From contig JAJRYJ010000097.1 of assembly GCA_024275795.1 (NCBI GenBank), positions 1-33,215 on the forward strand: a stretch of 33,215 nucleotides of DNA. Direction: 5' to 3'. The DNA comes from Actinomycetes bacterium. Lineage in GTDB: Bacteria; Actinomycetota; Thermoleophilia; BMS3ABIN01. Below, piece by piece: positions 16,110 through 23,770 of this stretch (its first letter is position 1; each line of letters opens with the position of its first letter). The notes below the pieces were generated by a model. That model had not been told where the DNA came from, made no database searches, and saw nothing but the letters and a program-made list of their open reading frames with translations. Position numbers and translations under genes: made by a program.

Positions 16110-17795
16110 ATGCGTGCTTCCAGATTATTCTTTCCCACACTCAAGGAAGACCCGGCAGAAGCTGAAGCCATAAGCCACAAGCTTTCGGTGCGTGCCGGGC
16201 TGGTGCGGCAGCTGGCCGCAGGCCTGTATATTTATCTGCCCCTCGGCCTGCGCGTCATCGACAAGGTGAACAGCATCATCCGCCAGGAGATGAACGCCAT
16301 CGGCGCCCAGGAGCTTTCCATGCCTGTACTGCAGCCGGCGGAGATATGGAAACAGACCGGACGCTATGAAGAAATCGGCGCCGAGATGTTCCGCCTGCGC
16401 GACCGTGGCGAGCGCGAGATGGTGCTGGGCATGACTCACGAGGAGATAATCACCTGGCTTGCCGCCGGTGAGCTGCGCTCCTACCGCGATCTGCCCCAGG
16501 TCTGGTATCAGATACAGACCAAGCTGCGCGACGAGGCCCGCCCCAAGAGCGGCATGCTGCGCACGCGCGAGTTCCTGATGAAGGACTCCTACAGCTTCGA
16601 TGTCGATGAGGAGGCGCTGGAGCAGAGCTACCAGCTGCATATCCAGGCCTATGACCGCATCTTCGAGCGCTGCGGCATCGAGTTCTACCGGGTGGAAAGC
16701 GATCCCGGAATGATGGGCGGCGCCATGGCCCATGAATACATGGCTCCCAGCCCCGCCGGCGAGGACGAGGTGGCTATCTGCACGGCATGCGGCTACGCTG
16801 CCAATTTGGAACTCGCTCATTCCGTGCCCGATCATCCGGAGTATCCGGAACCCGTCATGAATGAAGTCGCCACTCCCGAGGTCCGTACTATCGATGAAGT
16901 CAGCAGCTTCCTAGATATTAGTCCGGCGTTGCTGATCAAGTCCCTGCTGGTGATGGCCGGCGAGGAACCGGTGCTGGTGATGCTGCGCGGCGACCAGGAG
17001 CTGCAGGAGACCAAGCTGGCCCATAAGCTGGGTGAGTTCCGGCAGGCGCACCCGGAGGAGATACAAAAGCACACCGGCGCCAATGCGGGTTTTATCGGCC
17101 CCCTTGAACTGGACATCAGGAAGATAGCCGACCAGTCGCTGCGGGAGGGCGTCTTCGTCGTCGGCGCCAACCGTGACGGCTACCACGTAAGGGGTGTGAA
17201 GGCCGGCGTCGATTTCCAGGCGGAATACCACGACATCCGCCGTGTGAAGGCTGGAGAGAAGTGCGCCCACTGCAACGTGGACCTCAAGGTGGAGCGGGTC
17301 ATCGAGGTGGGCAACATCTTCAAGCTGGGAACCAAGTACAGCGAGCCCCTGGGGGCGACTTATCTTGATGTAAACGGCAAGGAGCGCCCCATCGTCATGG
17401 GCAGTTACGGCATCGGCCCGGCGCGCATCGCCGCCGCCGCCATCGAGCAGGGGGCTGACGACAAGGGCATCGTCTGGCCCGCAAGCATCGCGCCCTTCTC
17501 CGTGCACCTGGTACTGGTTCAGCCAAAGGACAGCGGCCAGACGGCCATCGCCGAGAAGCTGTTCTCCGACCTGCGCTCAGCGGGAATCGAGGTGCTGCTG
17601 GATGACCGTGACATCGGCCCCGGCGCCAAGTTCGCTGACGCTGAATTGCTTGGTTGTCCCGTCCGTGCGACCGTAGGCAAGCGAACCGTCGCCGACGGCG
17701 AAGCCGAAATACAGTTACGCAAAGGAGGAGAGGAGCACAAGTTCGAGATCGGAACGGCAACAGCACAGATTTCCAGCCTGCTGGAGCAAATATAG
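16110..17795 (+). CDS. proS: Prolyl-tRNA synthetase, bacterial type
   Basis: ProS charges tRNA-Pro. The class II motifs are visible: GLYIYLPLGLRVIDKV (motif 1 region), RDEARPKSGMLRTREFLMKDSYSF (motif 2) and MGSYGIGPARIAAAAIEQ (motif 3). A YbaK-like editing insertion occupies roughly residues 225-380 (ALLIKSLLVMAGEEPVLVMLRGD), which in this family hydrolyses Ala-tRNA-Pro. The C-terminal anticodon-binding domain contains LLDDRDIGPGAKFADAELLG. The ORF track starts at a TTG at 16095, but the ATG at 16110, with TTGGAG upstream, gives the usual MRASRLFFPTLKEDP start. Length is 561 residues. It ends the rpsB-to-proS gene run. Confidence 0.96.
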   Translation: MRASRLFFPTLKEDPAEAEAISHKLSVRAGLVRQLAAGLYIYLPLGLRVIDKVNSIIRQEMNAIGAQELSMPVLQPAEIWKQTGRYEEIGAEMFRLRDRGEREMVLGMTHEEIITWLAAGELRSYRDLPQVWYQIQTKLRDEARPKSGMLRTREFLMKDSYSFDVDEEALEQSYQLHIQAYDRIFERCGIEFYRVESDPGMMGGAMAHEYMAPSPAGEDEVAICTACGYAANLELAHSVPDHPEYPEPVMNEVATPEVRTIDEVSSFLDISPALLIKSLLVMAGEEPVLVMLRGDQELQETKLAHKLGEFRQAHPEEIQKHTGANAGFIGPLELDIRKIADQSLREGVFVVGANRDGYHVRGVKAGVDFQAEYHDIRRVKAGEKCAHCNVDLKVERVIEVGNIFKLGTKYSEPLGATYLDVNGKERPIVMGSYGIGPARIAAAAIEQGADDKGIVWPASIAPFSVHLVLVQPKDSGQTAIAEKLFSDLRSAGIEVLLDDRDIGPGAKFADAELLGCPVRATVGKRTVADGEAEIQLRKGGEEHKFEIGTATAQISSLLEQI

Positions 17796-17850
17796 GCAGT
17801 TCTTGGTCTAGGGGGATTCCCGGAAAGATGTCAGATAATGATATTTTACG

Positions 17851-17878
17851 TTGAAATTCAACAATCTTGTGCTATCCT
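17851..17878 (+). promoter_or_regulatory. Promoter upstream of cytochrome leader
   Basis: TTGAAA at 17851-17856 and TATCCT at 17873-17878 are 16 bases apart, with a TGC before the -10 (extended -10). The surrounding 100 bases are much more AT rich than the flanking genes. The expected start is near 17885. Confidence 0.6.
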
Positions 17879-17884
17879 ATTATT

Positions 17885-17976
17885 CAAGTTTAGTAGTAAG
17901 TAAGGTTTATAACTACTATTTGGGCAAAGGGTGCTTTACTGAACGGGGAGGCTGTTCCAGGCGGAACAGCCTTTTT
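17885..17976 (+). ncRNA. Attenuator-like leader or small RNA ending in a strong terminator
   Basis: Between the promoter at 17851 and the cytochrome start at 18016 lies a stem TAGTAGT/ACTACTA with a 14-base loop, a conserved-looking GGGCAAAGGGTGC segment, and a strong intrinsic terminator GGCTGTTCC-AGGC-GGAACAGCC followed by TTTTT (17950-17976). A terminator placed after a promoter but before the gene suggests either transcription attenuation by a riboswitch or protein, or an independent RNA of about 90 bases. I could not match it to a known riboswitch class, and no clear anti-terminator pairing was found by eye. Confidence 0.5.
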
Positions 17977-18015
17977 CATGTCCGAAGGCGCCAATATTGC
18001 GGAAGGAGGGCTCTT

Positions 18016-19026
18016 TTGGAAAGAGCGCAAGGAAACAGGTTTTTCGTCCGGTTGGTAGCTGGGGCAGGTCTGGGTGTGGCGATGCTTTTGGCATTCGCTG
18101 TCTTTTCGTACGCAGCTGGTGCAGGTGACGGCGCTGTCTATAATCAGTACTGCGCCGGATGCCATGGCAATGAAGGCCAGGGTACCGCTTATGGTCCCGG
18201 TATCGCCGGCGAGGACGCGGACGAGGTCTATAAAGTAACACGTAAGGGTGACGATGAGATGCCTGCGTTCGATTCCTCCATCATCAGCGATGAAGTGCTT
18301 GAAGACCTGGCTTCGTACATTGGTGATCTTTCTGGAAACGATAACAATGACGACCATGGCAGTGATGATAAATCACACGAAAACGGCGACGAGGAAGACA
18401 ACCACGAAGGTGGCGCCGCAGACGATCAGTACGGCCAGAACGGTGACGACGAAGGCGACGAGAACGACGGCCATACCGGTGGCGGCGACGCCTCCCGGGG
18501 CCAGTACGGCGACGAGGAAGACAACCACGGAGGTGGCGCCGCAGACGATCAGTACGGCCAGAACGGTGACGACGAAGGCGACGAGAACGACGGCCATACC
18601 GGTGGCGGCGACGCCTCCCGGGGCCAGTACGGCGACGAGGAAGACGGCGATGACGCCTCCCAGGGCCAGTATTCCCCTGACCCCAAGCCCGGATTGTCAC
18701 TGGATGCTCGAAAGAGCAACTGGAAAAACCTGTCAGCCTATCGGGAGGGCGTGCTGACCGTGGTTTACGAGATCGAGAATCATTCCGGCAGCGATGCCAA
18801 CATGATCAAGATCATCGGCCTCTCCGGCACAACCAGCGGCGTCGAGCTCGAAACCGCATTGCCGCTCCAAGTGGGCGACATCGCCATCGGGGAACATGAC
18901 ACGTTCAAACTTGAATACAGGGTACCCATGGGCACCCATAACTATAAATCGCTGCTTCACGCCACAGCGATGACCGACGACGGCAATACGCACCACTACC
19001 CGGTGGAAATATCCGAATCAGACTGA
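18016..19026 (+). CDS. Exported monohaem cytochrome c with acidic repeats and C-terminal domain
   Basis: This 336-residue protein starts at a TTG with AAGGAGGG 5 bases upstream; the ORF track start at 17851 coincides with the promoter and is rejected. Residues 1-35 form a signal peptide or membrane anchor (VRLVAGAGLGVAMLLAFAVFSYAAG). A class I cytochrome c domain follows, with haem motif CAGCH at 46-50 and axial Met82 in DDEMPAF. Residues 108-222 are very acidic and disordered, including two 41-residue repeats (125-165, 166-206) and a partial third. The C-terminal 110 residues look like a beta-sandwich (LTVVYEIENHSGSDANMIKI). The redox partner is unknown. It is isolated from other respiratory genes and has its own regulated leader and terminator. 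Confidence 0.83.
   Translation: MERAQGNRFFVRLVAGAGLGVAMLLAFAVFSYAAGAGDGAVYNQYCAGCHGNEGQGTAYGPGIAGEDADEVYKVTRKGDDEMPAFDSSIISDEVLEDLASYIGDLSGNDNNDDHGSDDKSHENGDEEDNHEGGAADDQYGQNGDDEGDENDGHTGGGDASRGQYGDEEDNHGGGAADDQYGQNGDDEGDENDGHTGGGDASRGQYGDEEDGDDASQGQYSPDPKPGLSLDARKSNWKNLSAYREGVLTVVYEIENHSGSDANMIKIIGLSGTTSGVELETALPLQVGDIAIGEHDTFKLEYRVPMGTHNYKSLLHATAMTDDGNTHHYPVEISESD
18388..18633 (+). repeat. Two tandem 123-bp repeats within the cytochrome gene
   Basis: Two direct copies (18388-18510 and 18511-18633) are identical at 122 of 123 positions, the one difference changing Glu to Gly (CACGAAGG versus CACGGAGG). A partial third copy begins at 18634 (GACGAGGAAGAC, then it diverges). Each unit encodes 41 residues rich in Asp, Glu, Gly, Gln and Tyr. 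The near identity implies a very recent duplication or active homogenisation. Confidence 0.95.
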
Positions 19027-19038
19027 AAGTTCTATATA

Positions 19039-19068
19039 AGTAGCGGCCCTCCGGGGCCGCTACTTTTT
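19039..19068 (+). terminator. Intrinsic terminator after the cytochrome gene
   Basis: AGTAGCGGCC (19039-19048) pairs perfectly with GGCCGCTACT (19055-19064) across a CTCCGG loop and is followed by a run of five T on the plus strand. The 3' arm overlaps the gatD stop codon on the other strand. It terminates the cytochrome transcript and may also slow readthrough from gatD. Confidence 0.9.
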
Positions 19069-19788
19069 CAGTTTCAAAGCCACCGCCAGCGCGTGCGCTT
19101 CCACCGAATCATCGAGACTTTCCAGCTCGACAGGTTCGCCGTGATGATGCTCCAGAGCCTTTCTCAGGAGATAATCAGCAAAAGCCGTGTTCTTCGGCAG
19201 AAGCGGACCGTGCATATAGGTGCCGATCGCATTGCGGTAGACAATACCCTCGCCGCCATCCTCGGAATTGTTACCGTAGCCGGTGACAACACGGCCCAGG
19301 GGCTCCTGCCCGTGGTCGAGGTAGGTGCGGCCAGCATGATTCTCGAAACCGGCAAGAGACAACCGGCCTCCATCAAGTAGTGATTCAATCACCACGTTGC
19401 CGATCAGGCGCTTGCTACCGGCAATGGTGCGCGCGCGAAAGAGGCCGATGCCCTCGATTGTGTTGCCGTCGGCCGCCCGGTAGTAATCCCCCAGCAGCTG
19501 GTAGCCACCGCAGATGGAAAGCAGGACCGCATCACCCTCAACCGCATCCTTCAAGCCACTGCTCTTGAGGGACAGGTCGCTGCATACCAGATTCTGCTCC
19601 CGGTCCTGGCCGCCGCTGATGTAAAAAAGATCGTAAGCGTCCCAGTCCGGTTCCTCCCCAAGCGTGAACTCATGGATGCTGACGTCGATATGCCTCCAGA
19701 TACATCTCTGCCTGAGGGCGGTGATGTTGCCGCGGTCGGCATAAATATTGAGCAGATTGGGATAGAGATGGGCGATTCTTACTTCCAT
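19060..19788 (-). CDS. gatD: Lipid II isoglutaminyl synthase, glutaminase subunit GatD
   Basis: GatD is the CobB/CobQ-like glutaminase that supplies ammonia to MurT for amidating the D-Glu of lipid II. The protein begins MEVRIAHLYPNLLNIYADRGN, as in the family. The catalytic cysteine is C93 in LLSICGGYQLLG, and the catalytic histidine is in NAIGTYMHGPLLPKN. The length of 242 residues is normal. It overlaps the murT 3' end by 10 bases, so the two subunits are co-translated. The C-terminus ends inside the terminator hairpin. Confidence 0.93.
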   Translation of the reverse strand: MEVRIAHLYPNLLNIYADRGNITALRQRCIWRHIDVSIHEFTLGEEPDWDAYDLFYISGGQDREQNLVCSDLSLKSSGLKDAVEGDAVLLSICGGYQLLGDYYRAADGNTIEGIGLFRARTIAGSKRLIGNVVIESLLDGGRLSLAGFENHAGRTYLDHGQEPLGRVVTGYGNNSEDGGEGIVYRNAIGTYMHGPLLPKNTAFADYLLRKALEHHHGEPVELESLDDSVEAHALAVALKLKK

Positions 19789-21203
19789 ACCAGGTCCTCC
19801 AGCTGCCGGTCTATCCTGAAATGCTGGCTGATCTCATGCCTGAGGGCCAGCATCGCCGTATAGGTCGGCAGAACATACAGCTTCTCGTCACTGCCGATCA
19901 TCTCCAGCGCCGCCTTCAGGGCCTGTCCGAGATCCGGCTGGACCTCAAGGACTTCATGAGAGACACCGGCGTATTTGAGCCTCATGGCCATCTCCCAGGC
20001 GCGTGTGCCGCTAGCCACGACATGGGCCGCTGCCGGCGTCAACTGCTCCAGGTCCGCATCCCATATCCAGGAGATGTCGCGCCCATCGGCGATGCGGTCG
20101 TTGAGCGCCAGCATCAGTGTCTTCTTCCCGGGCTCCATCGCCAGAGTCCTGATGACCTCATTGAAACCGGCAGGATTCTTTACCAGCAGCAGCATCACGC
20201 GCTGGCCGTCGATCGAGATCTCTTCAACACGTCCAAAGGCCGCTGAGAACTCCGCAAGGCCCGCGACGATGGACTTGAGCCTGATGTCCAGGGCGAAACA
20301 TGCAGCGGCCGCAGCCAGCGCATTATAAAGGTTGTAGAGGCCCGGCAACGATATTTCCACGGGGATTTCTCCCGCAGGAGTTACCAGCCGGAAGCGGGAA
20401 CCATGCATGCCTTGCAGTTCGACCTCGTCGGCATAGACGGTGGGGGAGGGACGGCTATTGCCGCATCGGGAACAGTGATATCTGCCCATGTGCCCCATGT
20501 AAATGGCATCGTAATCGAAAGGATGGCCACAGACCGTGCAGTACTTGGAATCGGACGCATGCTGCATGATCCCCGAACCGGCGGCGGTATCCTCGATGCC
20601 GAAATAGAGCGTCTTTTCCGGGCGTACGCCAGCCATCGCAGCCACCAGCGGATCATCCGCATTCAGCACCTTGGTTGTCGATGACGACATGGACCGGAGC
20701 GCCGCGCGCCAGAGGCCGGCGATATGCTCAAGCTCGCCATAGCGATCCAGCTGGTCCCGGAACAGGTTCATCAGCAGCGCAACCCTGGGCGCCACCTGGC
20801 AGGCGACTTCCGGAAAAGCGGCCTCGTCGACCTCGAAAAGCCCCACATCGGCACACGGTCGCCCAGTCATGGAGGATTCCTTGAGCAGTGCAGAAGCCAC
20901 GCCTGCCGCCAGATTTGCACCCTCCCGGTTCCGCGTAACAGAAAGTCGTTCCTTTGTCAGTATGGAGGCGATCATGGCGCAGGTCGTGGTCTTGCCGTTT
21001 GTGGCCGACACCACTATCGATCCTTTATTGAAACCTGAAGCCGAGCGCCCGATTATCCCCTTGTCCAGCGCCAGAACGGCCCTCCCGGGCAGATTGGTGC
21101 CTCCGTGTCCAGCACGTGCGCTGACGGCGCCTATGGCTCGCGAAGCGGCGACCTTTGCGACCATCAGCGGCGTCGAACCTTGAATTTTATCCATTAAGTC
21201 CAT
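19779..21203 (-). CDS. murT: Lipid II isoglutaminyl synthase, Mur-ligase subunit MurT
   Basis: MurT is the ATP-dependent Mur-ligase-like subunit that, with GatD, amidates peptidoglycan precursors. The ATP loop TNGKTTT is at about residues 68-74. A four-cysteine zinc ribbon (YCTVCGHPFDYD and YHCSRCGN) characteristic of MurT is inserted in the central domain, and a DUF1727-type C-terminal domain follows (VKNPAGFNEVIRTL). The ORF track extends to 21347, but the ATG at 21203 (MDLMDKIQG) or at 21194 gives the family start. An AGTATA on the plus strand (TATACT on the coding strand, 21234-21239) could be the -10 box. Length is 474 residues. Confidence 0.93.
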   Translation of the reverse strand: MDLMDKIQGSTPLMVAKVAASRAIGAVSARAGHGGTNLPGRAVLALDKGIIGRSASGFNKGSIVVSATNGKTTTCAMIASILTKERLSVTRNREGANLAAGVASALLKESSMTGRPCADVGLFEVDEAAFPEVACQVAPRVALLMNLFRDQLDRYGELEHIAGLWRAALRSMSSSTTKVLNADDPLVAAMAGVRPEKTLYFGIEDTAAGSGIMQHASDSKYCTVCGHPFDYDAIYMGHMGRYHCSRCGNSRPSPTVYADEVELQGMHGSRFRLVTPAGEIPVEISLPGLYNLYNALAAAAACFALDIRLKSIVAGLAEFSAAFGRVEEISIDGQRVMLLLVKNPAGFNEVIRTLAMEPGKKTLMLALNDRIADGRDISWIWDADLEQLTPAAAHVVASGTRAWEMAMRLKYAGVSHEVLEVQPDLGQALKAALEMIGSDEKLYVLPTYTAMLALRHEISQHFRIDRQLEDLVWK

Positions 21204-21276
21204 AATATCTATCGGGTTTGCGCTGTTCGGCCTAGTATACAACAGCAAGGTAAGGTGCCCAGGCTCCCCCAATGAT

Positions 21277-21313
21277 GCACGATAATATATGTTATGTAAC
21301 CTTGTTATCGTGC
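21277..21313. promoter_or_regulatory. Nested palindrome between murT and rlpA-like gene
   Basis: GCACGATAA (21277-21285) and TTATCGTGC (21305-21313) form a perfect 9-bp inverted repeat. Almost concentric with it is GTTATGTAAC (21291-21300), a second small palindrome. The site sits in the 220-bp gap between two divergent cell-wall genes, upstream of the possible murT -10 box, so it could be an operator for a dimeric regulator. No T-run follows, so it is not a terminator. Confidence 0.45.
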
Positions 21314-21423
21314 GCGTCTTTTCAGGCCCTTCCCCCATTACATCCATCCGGTTTTTTTACTAAACTCCCGGCCAACCCTGTCGATAACACGGACGTAAGG
21401 CTTTTAGGGCGGTCTCACAAAAA

Positions 21424-22443
21424 ATGACCATCAATTCATTCAGATATCTGGCGATTCCCGCGTTACTGGCTCTCTGCCTGTGCCTGCTCGCTGCTACAGC
21501 GGCCTACGGCGACGGTGAACCGGATCCTGGGGTCATCGCAGTCAGGATCGCTGATGAGCAGGTCAGGCTTGACGACGTTCGTTCCCAGATGGCGGTGCTG
21601 GACCTCCAGATAGCCGCCCAGGAACAATACGTGGAACAGAGCCGTGAGCAGCTCGCCGAAGCTCGCATGTTGCTCCAGGACGCCGAGGACCGATATAACG
21701 CCACCCTGAGACTTTACGAGCAGCGCATCACGTCCATGTACAAGATGGGCGAAGGCCAGTTCTACGGCGTTCTCCTTTCCAGTGACAGCATCAGTGATGC
21801 GGCAACGCGCCTCTCCTATCTTTCGCAGATATCGGAGAATGACATGAAGCTGGTCGAGCGGGTCAGATTCGAGGAAGCGCAGGTACGCAGCCTGCACAGC
21901 CGCATCGATGAGATCAAGCAGGGAACAGCAGGCGAGCTTGAACAATTAAAGCTCGAGCGCCTGGAGCTCGAGGGGCAGGCCGGCGCCAGCGAGCAGGTCA
22001 TCAACGAACAGATGGCCGACATGGCCGAGGCCGAGGCGCGCGAGATGGAAAAGCTGGCCGCTTCCGTCACCAGTGAGCCCGGCGTCAGCATCTACGACAA
22101 CCTGATGAGCCCATCAGTGCTCATCGGTAACGTCCAGCCGCCTGATGACATCGAGCCCTCTGGAATCGTCTTTACCGGTGTCGCAAGCTGGTACGGGCCG
22201 GGATTCCACGGTAACAACACGGCAAACGGCGAGGTCTATGACATGTTCGCCTATACAGCCGCCCACAAGACACTGCCTTTCGGTACCTGGCTGAAGGTGA
22301 CCTACAACGGACGTTCCGTGTTCGTACGCGTCAATGACCGGGGGCCCTATATCGGCGGCCGCTTCCTGGACCTGTCGGCGGCGGCTTCCAGGGCCATCGG
22401 CATGACCGGTGTCGGCCTGGTCACCGCTGAGATTTACCGCTAG
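21424..22443 (+). CDS. Secreted coiled-coil protein with RlpA-like double-psi beta-barrel
   Basis: This 339-residue protein has a signal peptide (residues 1-28, YLAIPALLALCLCLLAATAAYG), then a long coiled coil like that of PcsB and related peptidoglycan hydrolase regulators (about 35-220, with VRLDDVRSQMAVLDLQIA and repeated Glu/Gln/Leu heptads), and a C-terminal RlpA domain (about 248-339) with GVASWYGPGFHGNNTANGE, LPFGTWLKV, VRVNDRGPYIGGRFLDLS and AASRAIGMTG. Some RlpA proteins are lytic transglycosylases and others only bind peptidoglycan; the ASWYG and DRGP motifs are intact. The ATG at 21424 has only a weak GGCGG upstream. It is divergent from murT-gatD, consistent with a cell-wall role. 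Confidence 0.88.
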   Translation: MTINSFRYLAIPALLALCLCLLAATAAYGDGEPDPGVIAVRIADEQVRLDDVRSQMAVLDLQIAAQEQYVEQSREQLAEARMLLQDAEDRYNATLRLYEQRITSMYKMGEGQFYGVLLSSDSISDAATRLSYLSQISENDMKLVERVRFEEAQVRSLHSRIDEIKQGTAGELEQLKLERLELEGQAGASEQVINEQMADMAEAEAREMEKLAASVTSEPGVSIYDNLMSPSVLIGNVQPPDDIEPSGIVFTGVASWYGPGFHGNNTANGEVYDMFAYTAAHKTLPFGTWLKVTYNGRSVFVRVNDRGPYIGGRFLDLSAAASRAIGMTGVGLVTAEIYR

Positions 22444-22483
22444 TTACAGGAATTCTCCACCGGGTTGGACTGCGAAGCCGGCT

Positions 22484-23005
22484 TTACTCCGAACTGAAGT
22501 TGATCAGGCTGAGGATATCGTAGCCTTCGAGCTTGCTGCGCCCCTCCAGGAAGTCCAGTTCGACGACGAAGGTCACGCCTACCACCTCTCCTCCCAGCTT
22601 CTCCACCAGGTCACACTTGGCGCGCGCCGTGCCACCGGTGGCCAGCAGGTCATCGTGCACCATCACCCGCGTTCCGGGCTTGATGGCGTCTTCGTGTATC
22701 TCCAGGGTATCCGTCCCGTATTCAAGCTCGTATTCAGCGCCCACGGTATTGTAGGGAAGCTTGCCCGGCTTGCGTGCCGGGATGAATCCGGCTCCCAGCG
22801 TGTAGGCGAGCGTCGCCCCGAGGATGAAACCACGCGCCTCCGCTCCCAATATCAGGTCCACCTTCCTGCCGACGCCGAACTCGGCGAGCTGGTCGACCGC
22901 GAAGCGCAGCGCCTCGGCATCCGCCAGCAACGGCGTGATGTCCTTGAAGACGATTCCCTCCTTGGGAAAGTCGGGGATGTCGCGAATGTAAGACGCAAGC
23001 TCCAT
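22484..23005 (-). CDS. apt: Adenine phosphoribosyltransferase
   Basis: Apt salvages adenine to AMP with PRPP. The family start [27 protein letters not shown] is exact, followed by [23 protein letters not shown] and the PRPP loop [14 protein letters not shown]. An AGGAGTGAGG stretch lies just upstream of the ATG at 23005, so the ORF track start at 23029 is too long. Length is 173 residues. It is the last gene of the leftward rsiG-like to apt run. In some bacteria apt lies next to relA, but no relA is present here. Confidence 0.95.
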   Translation of the reverse strand: MELASYIRDIPDFPKEGIVFKDITPLLADAEALRFAVDQLAEFGVGRKVDLILGAEARGFILGATLAYTLGAGFIPARKPGKLPYNTVGAEYELEYGTDTLEIHEDAIKPGTRVMVHDDLLATGGTARAKCDLVEKLGGEVVGVTFVVELDFLEGRSKLEGYDILSLINFSSE

Positions 23006-23047
23006 GTCCTCACTCCTTTCGGTTATCACGTGTTCAGCCTCCTTGGT

Positions 23048-23770
23048 TCAGCTGGATGTATAATTCCTGAGCTCCTTGATCAGGAGCAGGTGCTTCAGGT
23101 GGGATGAAACGGTCGCCAGGTTCTCCAGCGCCTCCACCCCCTCTTTCCTCGTCTGCGGATTCCTCGATCGCAGTGTCGGCGACAGGATCTGCAGCAGCAG
23201 GGCCGACTCCCGATCCACCGAACTCTTGAGAGTCTTGAGGTTCCGGGCGGCTATGCCGTACTCAGCCAGGTCGGAGGCGGCCGCCATTACCTCCACGTCC
23301 GTCTGGTCGTAGTGACGCGTCCCCCCCGTCGAGCTGCCCTTGATCAGGCCATATTCCTCGAGCTCGCGAACCAGTTTTTCCTCGGCCCCGGAGGTCTCAA
23401 GGGCCTCCTCCAGCGTATAATCCTTGGTTTCGTTGCCTTTGCCGCCGTCCTTGAGGCTTACCTTCTTGAAACGCCTTGTGCCTGCGGGCCTCACGGCGAC
23501 GACACCCTTGCGCGATAGTTCCTGCCTGATCACCTTGAGCGGCAGGAATTCATCCCGCTGGAGCGTGAGGATGGTGCGGAGACGCTCGATATCCGCCTTG
23601 GAGAACTTGCGATAACCGCCGGCGCTGCGTTTCGGTGAGATCAGTTTCTCGTCTTCGAGATAACGTATCTTGCTGATGCTGATGTCAGGAAACTCTTCTT
23701 TCAGCAGTTCAACGACGTCGCCGATGGTCATCGTCTTCCTGGAACGACCCGCTTCTTCCGGCTGGTTCAT
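23048..23770 (-). CDS. ftsR: MerR-family regulator, FtsR-like
   Basis: This 240-residue protein has a MerR-type winged helix at about residues 14-75 (TIGDVVELLKEEFPDISISKIRYLEDEKLISPKRSAGGYRKFS). A second helical region follows (YTLEEALETSGAEEKLVRELEEYGLI) and then a C-terminal helical domain. The architecture, and its place immediately after a GarA-like FHA gene, match the mycobacterial pair Rv1827-Rv1828, where Rv1828 is FtsR, a regulator of ftsZ in Corynebacterium. The ATG overlaps the FHA stop (ATGA). The FtsR assignment rests on synteny and architecture rather than alignment, and whether it controls ftsZ here is unknown. Confidence 0.78.
   Translation of the reverse strand: MNQPEEAGRSRKTMTIGDVVELLKEEFPDISISKIRYLEDEKLISPKRSAGGYRKFSKADIERLRTILTLQRDEFLPLKVIRQELSRKGVVAVRPAGTRRFKKVSLKDGGKGNETKDYTLEEALETSGAEEKLVRELEEYGLIKGSSTGGTRHYDQTDVEVMAAASDLAEYGIAARNLKTLKSSVDRESALLLQILSPTLRSRNPQTRKEGVEALENLATVSSHLKHLLLIKELRNYTSS

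Noticed and set aside
17885-17976. c-di-GMP (GEMM) or other known riboswitch
   Set aside because: GGGCAAAGGG is faintly like part of GEMM, but the remaining conserved blocks and the tetraloop-receptor are missing.
18388-18633. CRISPR array
   Set aside because: The repeats are 123 bp with no spacers, in frame with a protein, and only two copies.
18248-18757. Plus-strand ORF rich in Thr/Arg across the repeat
   Set aside because: Alternative frame of the cytochrome repeat; no RBS, and the cytochrome frame carries CAGCH and a signal peptide.
21204-21423. c-di-AMP (ydaO-type) riboswitch before the rlpA-like gene
   Set aside because: These often precede cell-wall hydrolases in actinobacteria, but none of the conserved ydaO blocks are present here.
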